Notes under the pieces: model-generated | The model's database searches: none | Seen by the model: only the letters and a program-made list of their open reading frames with translations | Told to the model about the DNA's origin: nothing | Assembly: GCA_036397095.1 (NCBI GenBank) | Contig: DASWJQ010000064.1 | Span: 1 to 29,077 of the forward strand | Direction of reading: 5' to 3' | Length of the DNA: 29,077 nt | From: DASWJQ01 sp036397095 | Lineage (GTDB): Bacteria > Chloroflexota > Anaerolineae > Anaerolineales > E44-bin32 | Made by a program: the position numbers and the translations under genes | Shown here: piece after piece, positions 22,430 through 29,077 of the stretch | How the letters are laid out: each line of letters starts with the position of its first letter | Numbering within the stretch: position 1 is the stretch's first letter

Positions 22430-24310
22430 ATGAACGAATTGGTCGAAATCGAGATCCTGGTCCTGGAACTGCTGCTGATTGTCTCGGTCGTGGCGATCGT
22501 CGTCCGCCGCTTCCGCATTCCGTATACGGTGGCGCTGGTCATTGCCGGGCTGGTGCTATCGTTTCGCTCCCCGCTCGGTATCGAGCTGACATCGGAACTG
22601 ATCCTGTCCCTGCTGATCCCTCCGCTGGTGTTCGAGGCTGCCTTTCATCTGAATCTGAGCCGGCTGCGGGAAAACTACCGGACGATTGTCTTGCTGGCTG
22701 TCCCCGGGGTGCTGCTTTCAATGGTCCTGGTCGGCGGCGTTGTACACTTCGGCGGCGGGCTGAGCCTGGGGTCGGCGCTGATCTTCGGGGCCCTGATTGC
22801 GGCCACCGACCCGGTGTCGGTGGTGGCTATCTTCCGCAAGCTGGGAGCGCCCAAGCGGCTCGAGGTGCTGTTGGAGGGCGAGAGCCTGTTCAACGACGGT
22901 ACGGCCATCGTCGTTTTCAATCTGGCGGTGGTGGCCGTGGTGGCCGGCCGGTTTTCAGTTGTCGATGGCCTCATCGACTTTCTGACGGTCTCAGGCGGTG
23001 GACTGCTGGTCGGCGGGGTGCTCGGTTGGTTGACACTGTCCCTGCTTCGGCGAATCGACGACCATTTGGTGGAAACCACCCTGACCACCGTGCTGGCGTT
23101 CGGCGCCTACCTGCTGGCGGAGCAGTTGCATGTGAGCGGGGTGCTGGCGGTTGTGGCGGCCGGCCTGATCAACGGCAACATTGGCCCCGAGGGCATGTCG
23201 CCCACGACACGCATTGTGGTGCTCAACTTCTGGGAGTACGTCGCCTTCCTGGCCAACTCGGCGGTTTTCCTGCTGATTGGACTCGACCTGGAGGTCCCGG
23301 CCTTGGTCGCCAACTGGCAGCCGGTGCTGTGGGCCATTGCCGGCGTGCTGCTGGCGCGGGCGATCGGGATCTACGGCCTTTCGCGGCTGGGAAAGGATAT
23401 GCCCCACAGCTGGCGACATGTCATGTTCTGGGGCGGTCTGCGCGGCGCCATCGCGCTGGCGCTGGCCTTGAGCCTGCCGTCGGCGGTAGGCGGCGAACGC
23501 CAGACGATGATCGTGATGACCTTTGCTGTCGTGTTGTTCACCCTATTGGTGCAAGGCCTTTCGATGGATTGGTTGGTGCACAGGCTCAAGCTAATTGTGC
23601 GCAGCGAAGAACAAATCGAGTACGAACGACGCCACGCCCGGGCACTGGCAGCCCAGGCTAGCTACGATCATCTGCGGGATCTGCACGGCCAGGGCCTGGT
23701 GTCGTCGCACACCTGGCGTGCGCTGCGGCCGGTGATGGAGCGGCGGGTTGATGGCTTGACAGGGGCGGTGCAAGAAGTGCTGCGCAGTGCACCCGAGCTC
23801 GAGGTCGAGGAGATGGCCACAGCACGGCGGGAGTCGCTGCGGGCGCAGCGCAGCATGCTGGCGACATTACGCCGCGACGGGGTCATCTCGGATGAAACCT
23901 ACGAAGAATTGGTGGCCGAGGTCGATCTGGCACTCGACTCTGGCGTCGAATTCTGGGCACGCTCGATCCTGGTGGCCGATCACCGGGAGCCGATCAAGCA
24001 TGTGGTGACGGCGGTGATCCAACAGCGAGATTTCGAGTCGGCCAACAATGCCATGGCCCTGCGCGGCGTGCCCACCACCCGCATTGATAGCATCGGCGGC
24101 TTTCTGGGCCAACCGAACCACATCCTTCTGGTCGGCATTCCGGCGGGCAAACTGCGCGAGACAATCGAGGCGCTGCGCAATGCAACCCAGCAGCGAGTCG
24201 AATTCCTGACGGGGCCGTTGACGGATGGTGACGCGCCTGCCGGGCGTCCGGTTGAGATTTCGGGCGCTATCGTCTTTGTGCTGGATGTGGACCGCTACGA
24301 GGAGTTCTAG
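22430..24310 (+). CDS. CPA1 (NhaP-type) Na+/H+ antiporter with C-terminal cyclic-di-AMP-receptor (DarA-like) domain
   Basis: 626 residues. Residues 1-400 form the antiporter: AATDPVSVVAIFRKLGAPKR, LEGESLFNDGTAIVVFNLAV with the CPA1 ND pair, and FWGGLRGAIALALALSLPS. Residues about 400-515 are a helical cytoplasmic region. Residues about 523-626 then match the DarA/PstA c-di-AMP receptor family (PF06153): KHVVTAVIQQRDFESANNAM, TRIDSIGGFLGQPNHILLVG, and the ending EISGAIVFVLDVDRYEEF, close to the VEVGGATVFVLPVD ending of Bacillus DarA. I infer direct gating of Na+/K+:H+ exchange by a nucleotide. The residue downstream of the GGF loop (GQPNH instead of SGNTT) is altered, so ligand choice is uncertain. 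The next gene starts 2 bp after it. Confidence 0.93.
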   Translation: MNELVEIEILVLELLLIVSVVAIVVRRFRIPYTVALVIAGLVLSFRSPLGIELTSELILSLLIPPLVFEAAFHLNLSRLRENYRTIVLLAVPGVLLSMVLVGGVVHFGGGLSLGSALIFGALIAATDPVSVVAIFRKLGAPKRLEVLLEGESLFNDGTAIVVFNLAVVAVVAGRFSVVDGLIDFLTVSGGGLLVGGVLGWLTLSLLRRIDDHLVETTLTTVLAFGAYLLAEQLHVSGVLAVVAAGLINGNIGPEGMSPTTRIVVLNFWEYVAFLANSAVFLLIGLDLEVPALVANWQPVLWAIAGVLLARAIGIYGLSRLGKDMPHSWRHVMFWGGLRGAIALALALSLPSAVGGERQTMIVMTFAVVLFTLLVQGLSMDWLVHRLKLIVRSEEQIEYERRHARALAAQASYDHLRDLHGQGLVSSHTWRALRPVMERRVDGLTGAVQEVLRSAPELEVEEMATARRESLRAQRSMLATLRRDGVISDETYEELVAEVDLALDSGVEFWARSILVADHREPIKHVVTAVIQQRDFESANNAMALRGVPTTRIDSIGGFLGQPNHILLVGIPAGKLRETIEALRNATQQRVEFLTGPLTDGDAPAGRPVEISGAIVFVLDVDRYEEF

Positions 24311-24312
24311 CC

Positions 24313-24582
24313 GTGAAGATGATGATTGTTGTGCTGCGGGACGAGGACGCCGAGAACGTGCTCAAGGCATTGACGGACGACTCCTTCGGTGTCACCCGTA
24401 TCGCTTCGACCGGTGGTTTCTTCCGCCGCGGCAACACCACGTTGATCATTGGAACGGATGCCGAGCGGGTCGACTCGGCGTTGGAGGTCATCCGCAGCCA
24501 TACTACCCCGCCCGTGGACACGACCCACCGCCGGGCGACCGTCTTCGTGCTCAATGTGGATCGCTTCGAGCGGCTGGATTAA
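24313..24582 (+). CDS. darA: short cyclic-di-AMP-receptor (DarA/PstA-like) PII-type protein
   Basis: 89 residues. It is strikingly like Bacillus DarA and Staphylococcus PstA (109 residues) at both ends. The start is MKMMIVVLRDEDAENVLKAL, followed by VTRIASTGGFFRRGNTTLII (the nucleotide-binding loop T-GGF--GNTT) and G..AERVDSALEVI; the end is RRATVFVLNVDRFERLD. About 20 residues that would form the large B-loop between positions 63 and 85 of DarA are missing. The start is GTG with GAGGAG 8 nt upstream, inside the previous gene, and only 2 bp after its stop. Family membership is strong; c-di-AMP binding is inferred from the family. Confidence 0.93.
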   Translation: MKMMIVVLRDEDAENVLKALTDDSFGVTRIASTGGFFRRGNTTLIIGTDAERVDSALEVIRSHTTPPVDTTHRRATVFVLNVDRFERLD

Positions 24583-24767
24583 CCACAAGGACTCCAGGGA
24601 CACAAAGGGGAGAGTAAGGAGCACAAAGGAGCGCGTTCGGCGTTGGCCTCGAAGCAATCCGGTGACGGTTCTCAGCCTACTACGTGCCGCTGACGGCTGA
24701 CAACTGACAGCCGTACTTGCCTTTGTGATCCCTCTTGACACCTTTATGCACTTAGCGCCTTGGTGGT
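24583..24767. repeat. imperfect inverted repeat of ACAAAGG-rich units between convergent genes
   Basis: The left arm (about 24581-24632) reads AACCACAAGG, then GGACACAAAGG, then GGAGCACAAAGG. The right arm (about 24717-24767), read on the minus strand, gives AACCACCAAGG, then GCATAAAGG, then GGGATCACAAAGG; the two align over about 50 bp with gaps. The right arm runs into the 3' end of the flavin reductase gene (stop at 24752). Between the arms lie three CTGACRR heptads (24690-24710). Confidence 0.7.
24693..24714. terminator. perfect 7-bp hairpin between convergent genes
   Basis: ACGGCTG (24693-24699) and CAGCCGT (24708-24714) pair perfectly around an 8-nt loop, in the middle of the gap between the convergent genes ending at 24582 and 24752. 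There is no U tract on either side, so intrinsic termination is only a possibility. Confidence 0.4.
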
Positions 24768-25300
24768 TCCCCCTCAGGGTCAAGCAGCGAGCGGTAATCC
24801 TGGTTGAAGTACAGCAGAGGGGGCGCCTGGCGCAGCACTTCGGCAGCCAGCACCTCGCCCAGGAAGATCGTGTGGGTTCCGCCTTCATAGGTCGTGGTCA
24901 CCTGGCAGTCGAGGAAAGCCAGGCTGTCGTGCGGCACCGGACAACCGGAGGGGGTGTCCCGGGTGGCAATACCCTCGAACCGATCGCCATCATCGGGGAT
25001 GCGCCCGGCAAAGCGGTCTGACAGCTCGCGTTGATCGGCGGCCAGTATGGAGACGGCAAAGTGGCCGCTTGCATCTACCAGCCTGCGGGTGCGTGTGATG
25101 CGTTCGAGCGAAATCAAGACAAGCGGAGGTTCGAGCGAGACGGAGGTAAAGGCGCTGACCGTCATGCCGTGACGCAGGCCGTCGTGGTGCGAGCTAACCA
25201 GCGACACACCGGTAGACCAACTGCGCATGACATAGCGCAGTTCTTCTGAGCTGATGGTCATCGAGGCTCGTTGCTCCGATTGGAAAGCGGCGCTCATCAT
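24752..25300 (-). CDS. flavin reductase-like FMN-binding split-barrel protein
   Basis: 182 residues from the ATG at 25300. YVMRSWSTGVSLVSS near residue 20, then GMTVSAFTSVSLEPPLVLIS with the flavin-binding SAFTSVS stretch, and HFAVSILAADQRELSDRFAG are typical of the DIM6/NTAB flavin reductase domain, which hands reduced FMN to monooxygenases or carries out a related reduction. No partner monooxygenase is present. GGAGGT (25313-25308) lies 7 nt upstream and decides the start; the ATG is 1 bp past the stop of the preceding gene, so translation is coupled. The open frame upstream of 25300 belongs to the neighbour's end and is unlikely to be used. Confidence 0.9.
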   Translation of the reverse strand: MMSAAFQSEQRASMTISSEELRYVMRSWSTGVSLVSSHHDGLRHGMTVSAFTSVSLEPPLVLISLERITRTRRLVDASGHFAVSILAADQRELSDRFAGRIPDDGDRFEGIATRDTPSGCPVPHDSLAFLDCQVTTTYEGGTHTIFLGEVLAAEVLRQAPPLLYFNQDYRSLLDPEGEPPRR

Positions 25301-25301
25301 A

Positions 25302-26243
25302 TCATGCACCTCCCCGGTCCGGGCCGAAGAGGAAGTCAAGCAGGAAGGGAGCCAGGTCGGTCAGGTCCGTCAGTCGGTCCGCCGCCTGGCGGCGCGCCTC
25401 GTCGGGCCCAATCAGCAGGCCCGGCACTGGGTTCCTGGTGTGACCCCGTACGCTCATGTCCTCCATGTTGCCGTGGTCGGACGTCAAGATGATCAGGTCG
25501 CCAGAGGTATCCCATGCGCTGAGCAAGCCACCAAGCACACCGTCGAAGCCTTCCATCATCTCGACAGCCTGCTGCATCGCCTGCTTGTGACCGGCGTAAT
25601 CGCTGGCCCAATAATCAAACCAGGCGAGCTGATACTGGCCGGCAGTCAGGGCCAATTGTTGGCCGGCTTGTCTTTCGTTGTAGATCGGTGCCGGCGGGAA
25701 GTTCGGTTGAGACGCCCAACCGGCGCCCGTGAAGTCGGCCGAAAAGGCCTGGCCGGACACAAGATCTTCCGCTGTCTTGAGCGACAGGCCGGCGGCGTCG
25801 GCCGCCAGTGGAATGGACGAGTACAGTCGGCGCCCGGATTCGATGTTGGCGAAGTATTGGGGTGGGTAGGCGTTGAGCAGGGCTGCCTTCCCGCCCCGGG
25901 CCACTACCTGGCTGAACAGATTGCCCTGCTCCAAAATGGCGGCAATCTCCGGGTTGGGTTTTGGACCGTAGTGGCCGCCAATCAGTTGGGAGACATTCTT
26001 GCCGGTGAGCAGGGCGGCCTGTCCGGTGGCCGACTGCGGAGTTCCCTCGACCCCCATCTGCGCGTCGAGACGAAGGACTGAGGCCCGCTCTCCGTGGAAG
26101 CCGGCGGCCGACGCCACCAACGGCTGGCCGCCAAGCAACTTGCGCAGTTGGGGCATGCGGGCCGCCGCCAAAGGATTGACCGCCGGATCGTCCGTGCCCA
26201 GGCCCACGCCATCCATAAACAGAAACAGCACATGGCGACTCAT
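25302..26243 (-). CDS. alkaline-phosphatase-superfamily metalloenzyme (phosphoglycerate mutase/phosphopentomutase-like)
   Basis: 313 residues. The two-metal superfamily layout is clear: LFLFMDGVGLG with the first metal Asp (residue 11), SATGQAALLTGKN with the nucleophile Ser/Thr in the usual position, DYWASDYAGHKQ, TSDHGNMED, and RGHTRNPVPGLLIGP. This is the metal core shared by iPGM, phosphopentomutase and nucleotide pyrophosphatases. It is shorter than iPGM (about 510) and lacks a second inserted domain, so it is not a standard glycolytic mutase. The substrate is unknown. It overlaps the methyltransferase stop by 4 bp and its end carries the ribosome-binding site of the flavin reductase gene. 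Confidence 0.85.
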   Translation of the reverse strand: MSRHVLFLFMDGVGLGTDDPAVNPLAAARMPQLRKLLGGQPLVASAAGFHGERASVLRLDAQMGVEGTPQSATGQAALLTGKNVSQLIGGHYGPKPNPEIAAILEQGNLFSQVVARGGKAALLNAYPPQYFANIESGRRLYSSIPLAADAAGLSLKTAEDLVSGQAFSADFTGAGWASQPNFPPAPIYNERQAGQQLALTAGQYQLAWFDYWASDYAGHKQAMQQAVEMMEGFDGVLGGLLSAWDTSGDLIILTSDHGNMEDMSVRGHTRNPVPGLLIGPDEARRQAADRLTDLTDLAPFLLDFLFGPDRGGA

Positions 26244-26815
26244 GGCGTGCGCTCGTACTGGAACCAGGCGGATGGGTGACTGTCGAATTCGCCATGCTCG
26301 ATGGAGATTTGGTGGAAGCCGTTGGTGAAGAGCGCCTCCAATTCAGCCGGGCTCGGCCACCGGCTGGGCTGCTCGCTAGGCTGCAGGAAGGCGTAAAGCA
26401 GGTAGTCGGCGCCCGGTGAGAGCCAACGCTGGAGCCGGCCGGCATATCCGACGCGCTGCGCCGGACGAAGGGCGTGAAGGCAGCCGATGTCCAGCGCAAG
26501 ATCGAAGGGCCCCCGTATCTCCCGCAGGTCTTGGGCCCGGCCGACATCGGCCCGCATTAAGGTGACGGCGCGATTCGCACGGGCGGCCTTGCGCCGCGCT
26601 GACAGAATCGCCAGCGTGGAGATATCGACGGCGGTCACCTGCCAGCCCGCCTCGGCCAAGCGAACGGCGTTGGTCCCGGTGCCACAACCAAGCTCCGGCG
26701 CGCGGCCCGGGACATGGTCCTGCAAGTAGCGCTCAACCTCGGGCGGGGTGATGCCGCTGTCCCATGGTGTGCGGTCGACCAGATAGCGCCACTCGAACGT
26801 CAGGCGCTGACGCAT
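26240..26815 (-). CDS. class I SAM-dependent methyltransferase (TPMT-like)
   Basis: 191 residues from the ATG at 26815. Motif I is APELGCGTGTNAVRLAEAGW followed by VTAVDIS; LMRADVGRAQDLREI and FDLALDIGCLHALRP give motifs II-IV. The start FEWRYLVDRTPWDSGITPPE recalls thiopurine/halide methyltransferase-like enzymes that act on small molecules. The substrate is unknown. The frame stays open up to 26974, but that stretch is Arg/Pro/Ser-rich and the promoter lies at its beginning, so I favour 26815. Its stop overlaps the next gene by 4 bp. First gene of a three-gene unit. Confidence 0.85.
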   Translation of the reverse strand: MRQRLTFEWRYLVDRTPWDSGITPPEVERYLQDHVPGRAPELGCGTGTNAVRLAEAGWQVTAVDISTLAILSARRKAARANRAVTLMRADVGRAQDLREIRGPFDLALDIGCLHALRPAQRVGYAGRLQRWLSPGADYLLYAFLQPSEQPSRWPSPAELEALFTNGFHQISIEHGEFDSHPSAWFQYERTP

Positions 26816-26964
26816 GTCGCCACGACTGGCTGTTTGCCTGTACTGCCGGTCGGACTGCGGACCGCAGCGGGGAATGCGGCATGGGGAGCATGGCGGGCTG
26901 TCGAGAGTGCGCCAGCGGGACGTTTGATGAGGTGGCCTCAGTCTACTCAGTCGGGGGTTGGGCG
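26816..26964 (-). other. probable untranslated leader of the methyltransferase operon
   Basis: This stretch of about 140 nt lies between the promoter and the ATG at 26815, with no gene on either strand that looks real. An interrupted palindrome CTGCGG-A-CCGCAG (26855-26867) is the only clear structure and could be an operator. If translation instead begins upstream, it would encode an unconserved-looking N-terminal extension. Confidence 0.35.
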
Positions 26965-26973
26965 ATTGTAACA
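26965..26973 (-). promoter_or_regulatory. extended -10 promoter (TGTTACAAT) for the minus-strand three-gene unit
   Basis: TGTTACAAT reads 26973 to 26965, giving a predicted RNA start near 26958. The ATG at 26974 lies upstream of this box and so would not be in the transcript. Confidence 0.5.
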
Positions 26974-26999
26974 TCCGGTCCCCAGTTCGACGCGAATCT

Positions 27000-27028
27000 T
27001 TGACAACCTACTGCCGCTGACTTAGAAT
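27000..27028 (+). promoter_or_regulatory. near-consensus sigma70 promoter TTGACA-17-TAGAAT for the EF-G paralogue
   Basis: -35 TTGACA (27000-27005) is perfect, the spacer is 17 nt and the -10 is TAGAAT (27023-27028), 11 of 12 consensus bases. The RNA would start near 27035, with a GGAGG at 27051-27055 12 nt before the ATG at 27068. It is the strongest-looking promoter in the window. Confidence 0.88.
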
Positions 27029-27067
27029 CCGGCAGCCAATCCTTACCCACGGAGGACGCCCGCTGCG

Positions 27068-29077
27068 ATGAAGGAATACGCCACCGTATCACTGCGAAAC
27101 ATCGCGCTGGTGTCACACGCCGGCGCCGGCAAGACGTCACTGGCCGAGGCCATGTTGTTCACGATCGGCGCCATCACCCGGATGGGCAAAGTCGAGGACG
27201 GCACGACGGCCTCCGACTTTGAAGACGAAGAAATCAGACGAGCGCATTCCCTGTCGACCGCCATCCTGCCGGTCGAGTACCGTGATCACAAGATCAACCT
27301 GCTGGATACGCCCGGCTACACGGATTACATCGGTGAGGTCATTTCGGCGCTGCGGGTGGCCGACGGAGCCCTGGTTCTGATTGAGGCCGTCGCCGGCGTC
27401 GAGGTCGGCACCGAGGTCGTCTGGGACTATTGTCAGCAGTTCGGGCTGCCGCGTTTCGTCGTGGTCAGCAAAATGGACCGCGAAAACGCCAGTTTGAAGC
27501 GGGCGATGGCTTCGATCGCAACCCTGCCGACCGGCTCAAGCTTCCTGCCAGTCCAGATCCCCTGGGGTGAGAAACTCAATTTCAAGGGCGTAATTGACGT
27601 CCTATCGATGAAGGCCTACGGCGAAGCCGGGTCCGACCCGCAAGCCATCCCGGACGAACTGGCGGACCAGGCCGAGGAAGCCCGGCTTCAGTTGATCGAA
27701 GCCGCCGCCGAGGGCGATGACTCACTGCTTGAGAAATACCTGGATGGGCAGAGCCTGAGCGATGATGAAATCCTGCATGGCCTGAGCCGGGTCATCCGTT
27801 CGGGCCGCTATGTCCCCGTGTTTCTGGCGGCGGGCACCAATGGTCTCGGCGCACGTGCGCTGCTTGATGCGATTCTGGTACTGATGCCTTCACCGACTGA
27901 GCGGCCGACGGTCAAGGCCGAGGGTGCCGCCGGCGAGGAAGAACTGGAGATCAGCGACGCCGGATCCCTGGCGGCCTACATCTGGAAGACGACCGCCGAT
28001 CCGTTTGTCGGCAAGCTGACTTACCTGCGTGTGTATTCCGGGACACTCGGCAGCGACAGCCGTGCCTGGAACGCCAACCGCCGGGAGGACGAGCGGCTCG
28101 GCCAACTACATGTGATACGCGGCAAAGAACAGTTTGCGGTGGAACATTTGCACGCTGGCGATATTGGCACGGTGGCCAAGCTGGCTCACTCCCAGACCGG
28201 CGACACGTTGTGCGACAAGGGGCACCCCCTTCAGCTGGCGATGCCCGATTACCCAAATGCCTTGTACTCCGTGGCGGTGCATCCGAAGACCCAGGCCGAC
28301 TCGGCCAAGCTCGGCCCGACCCTGGCGCGCCTTTCGGAAGAAGATCCAACCTTGACCTGGCACAATGAGCAGGCGACCAACCAGACGATCCTGCAAGGGA
28401 TGGGCGACCAGCACATTGACGTAGCCATCCGCAAGGCCGAGGCCAAATTCCAAACGGGGCTGCTGACCGAAGAGCCCAAGGTACCGTTCAAGGAAACGAT
28501 TACACGCCAGGGCGGGTCCCAGTACCGGCATAAGAAGCAGACCGGCGGCGCTGGCCAATTCGCCGAGGTCCAACTGACCGTGGAGCCAACCGAGGAAGAC
28601 AACTTCGTCTTTCAGAACAAAGTGTTTGGCGGCGCCATCTCGCAAGGCTATATGCCAGCCATCGAAAAGGGTGTTCGCAGCGTGATGGGTAAGGGGGTGG
28701 TGGCCGGCTACCCGATCGAGAAGGTGCAGGTCAGTGTGGTCGATGGCAAGGAGCACCCGGTGGATTCCAAGGCAATAGCATTTGAAATCGCCGGACGCGA
28801 GGCCTTCAAGGCTGCTTTCCGCGAGGCGGGGCCGGTCATCCTCGAACCGATTATGAACATCCGAGTGACCGTTCCCGAGGCCAACATGGGCGATGTGCTG
28901 GGCGACCTCAACACCCGGCGGGCGCGGGTGCAAGGGATGGAAAACGAGCATGGTCGCAGCGTGGTGACGGCGCAAGTGCCGCTGGCCGAGATCCAGCGCT
29001 ATACCAACGACCTGCGCTCGATCACCGGGGGACGCGGTTTCTTTGGCATGGAGCCCAGCCATTACGAGGTGGTGCCG
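27068..29077 (+). CDS. elongation factor G-like translational GTPase (EF-G paralogue), C-terminus off the right edge
   Basis: 670 codons, still open at the window end, so only the last residues are missing. The P-loop is SHAGAGKTSL (about residues 16-25) instead of the GHVDHGKTT of canonical EF-G; the G3 motif is DTPGYTDY (about residue 80) and G4 is SKMD (about 135), with Ser in place of Asn. Domains II to V follow, including QYRHKKQTGGAGQFAEVQL and GGAISQGYMPAIEKGV (domain IV) and VTVPEANMGDVLGDLNTRR (domain V). This set of substitutions fits the EF-G2/FusA2-type paralogues rather than the housekeeping factor. The role is uncertain: ribosome recycling, stress or regulated translation are all possible. 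Not in an operon with ribosomal genes. Confidence 0.92.
   Translation, partial: MKEYATVSLRNIALVSHAGAGKTSLAEAMLFTIGAITRMGKVEDGTTASDFEDEEIRRAHSLSTAILPVEYRDHKINLLDTPGYTDYIGEVISALRVADGALVLIEAVAGVEVGTEVVWDYCQQFGLPRFVVVSKMDRENASLKRAMASIATLPTGSSFLPVQIPWGEKLNFKGVIDVLSMKAYGEAGSDPQAIPDELADQAEEARLQLIEAAAEGDDSLLEKYLDGQSLSDDEILHGLSRVIRSGRYVPVFLAAGTNGLGARALLDAILVLMPSPTERPTVKAEGAAGEEELEISDAGSLAAYIWKTTADPFVGKLTYLRVYSGTLGSDSRAWNANRREDERLGQLHVIRGKEQFAVEHLHAGDIGTVAKLAHSQTGDTLCDKGHPLQLAMPDYPNALYSVAVHPKTQADSAKLGPTLARLSEEDPTLTWHNEQATNQTILQGMGDQHIDVAIRKAEAKFQTGLLTEEPKVPFKETITRQGGSQYRHKKQTGGAGQFAEVQLTVEPTEEDNFVFQNKVFGGAISQGYMPAIEKGVRSVMGKGVVAGYPIEKVQVSVVDGKEHPVDSKAIAFEIAGREAFKAAFREAGPVILEPIMNIRVTVPEANMGDVLGDLNTRRARVQGMENEHGRSVVTAQVPLAEIQRYTNDLRSITGGRGFFGMEPSHYEVVP

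Overview
The window is GC-rich, densely packed bacterial DNA from a single genome, with no tRNA, rRNA, CRISPR array or insertion sequence that I can see. The gene content suggests a member of the Chloroflexota, perhaps Anaerolineae-like. Pointers are a DUF2270 protein, a class A penicillin-binding protein with a long Pro/Thr/Ser tail, several proteins of types common in that phylum, and many starts that look leaderless. The phylum assignment is an inference from family content; no marker gene settles it.

Layout. 1-840 (-) is the N-terminal part of an alpha-glucan phosphorylase. 944-6565 (-) is a tight six-gene operon: sugar-nucleotide epimerase, 3-methyladenine DNA glycosylase, FabI enoyl-ACP reductase, GGDEF diguanylate cyclase, PIG-L deacetylase and a DUF2270-DUF2179 membrane protein. 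6638-7927 (+) is a membrane-anchored HExxH protein that converges on a two-gene unit (M20 peptidase and secreted FG-GAP-like protein, 7911-10305, -). 10376-12589 (+) is a large DNA-methylase-like protein that has lost its DPPY motif. 12784-15945 (-) is a PBP1A-type peptidoglycan synthase, followed by a MaoC-like hydratase (15985-16461, -) and, divergently, an (alpha/alpha)6 glycosidase (16540-18933, +).

The most interesting part is 19003-24582 (+), a six-gene ion-transport operon: CPA2 antiporter, a small PII-like protein, a two-CBS protein, an ArsB/NhaD-type permease, a CPA1 antiporter whose C-terminus is a cyclic-di-AMP-receptor (DarA/PF06153-like) domain, and a free-standing short DarA-like protein. 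I read it as a nucleotide-controlled cation/proton homeostasis module: three transporters with four candidate ligand-sensing parts. The DUF2179 tail of the protein at 944-2023 is a further PII-like candidate.

The right end has a three-gene minus-strand unit (methyltransferase, alkaline-phosphatase-superfamily enzyme, flavin reductase; 24752-26815) and, divergently, an EF-G paralogue running off the window (27068-29077, +) behind a near-perfect sigma70 promoter.

Two DNA-level patterns stand out. Five genes have a good -10 box ending 6-8 nt before the start codon, so they probably make leaderless mRNAs. Both convergent intergenic gaps carry inverted pairs of short degenerate tandem repeats: a 7-bp GTGATAA-like array at 12613-12742 and an ACAAAGG-rich pair at 24583-24767.
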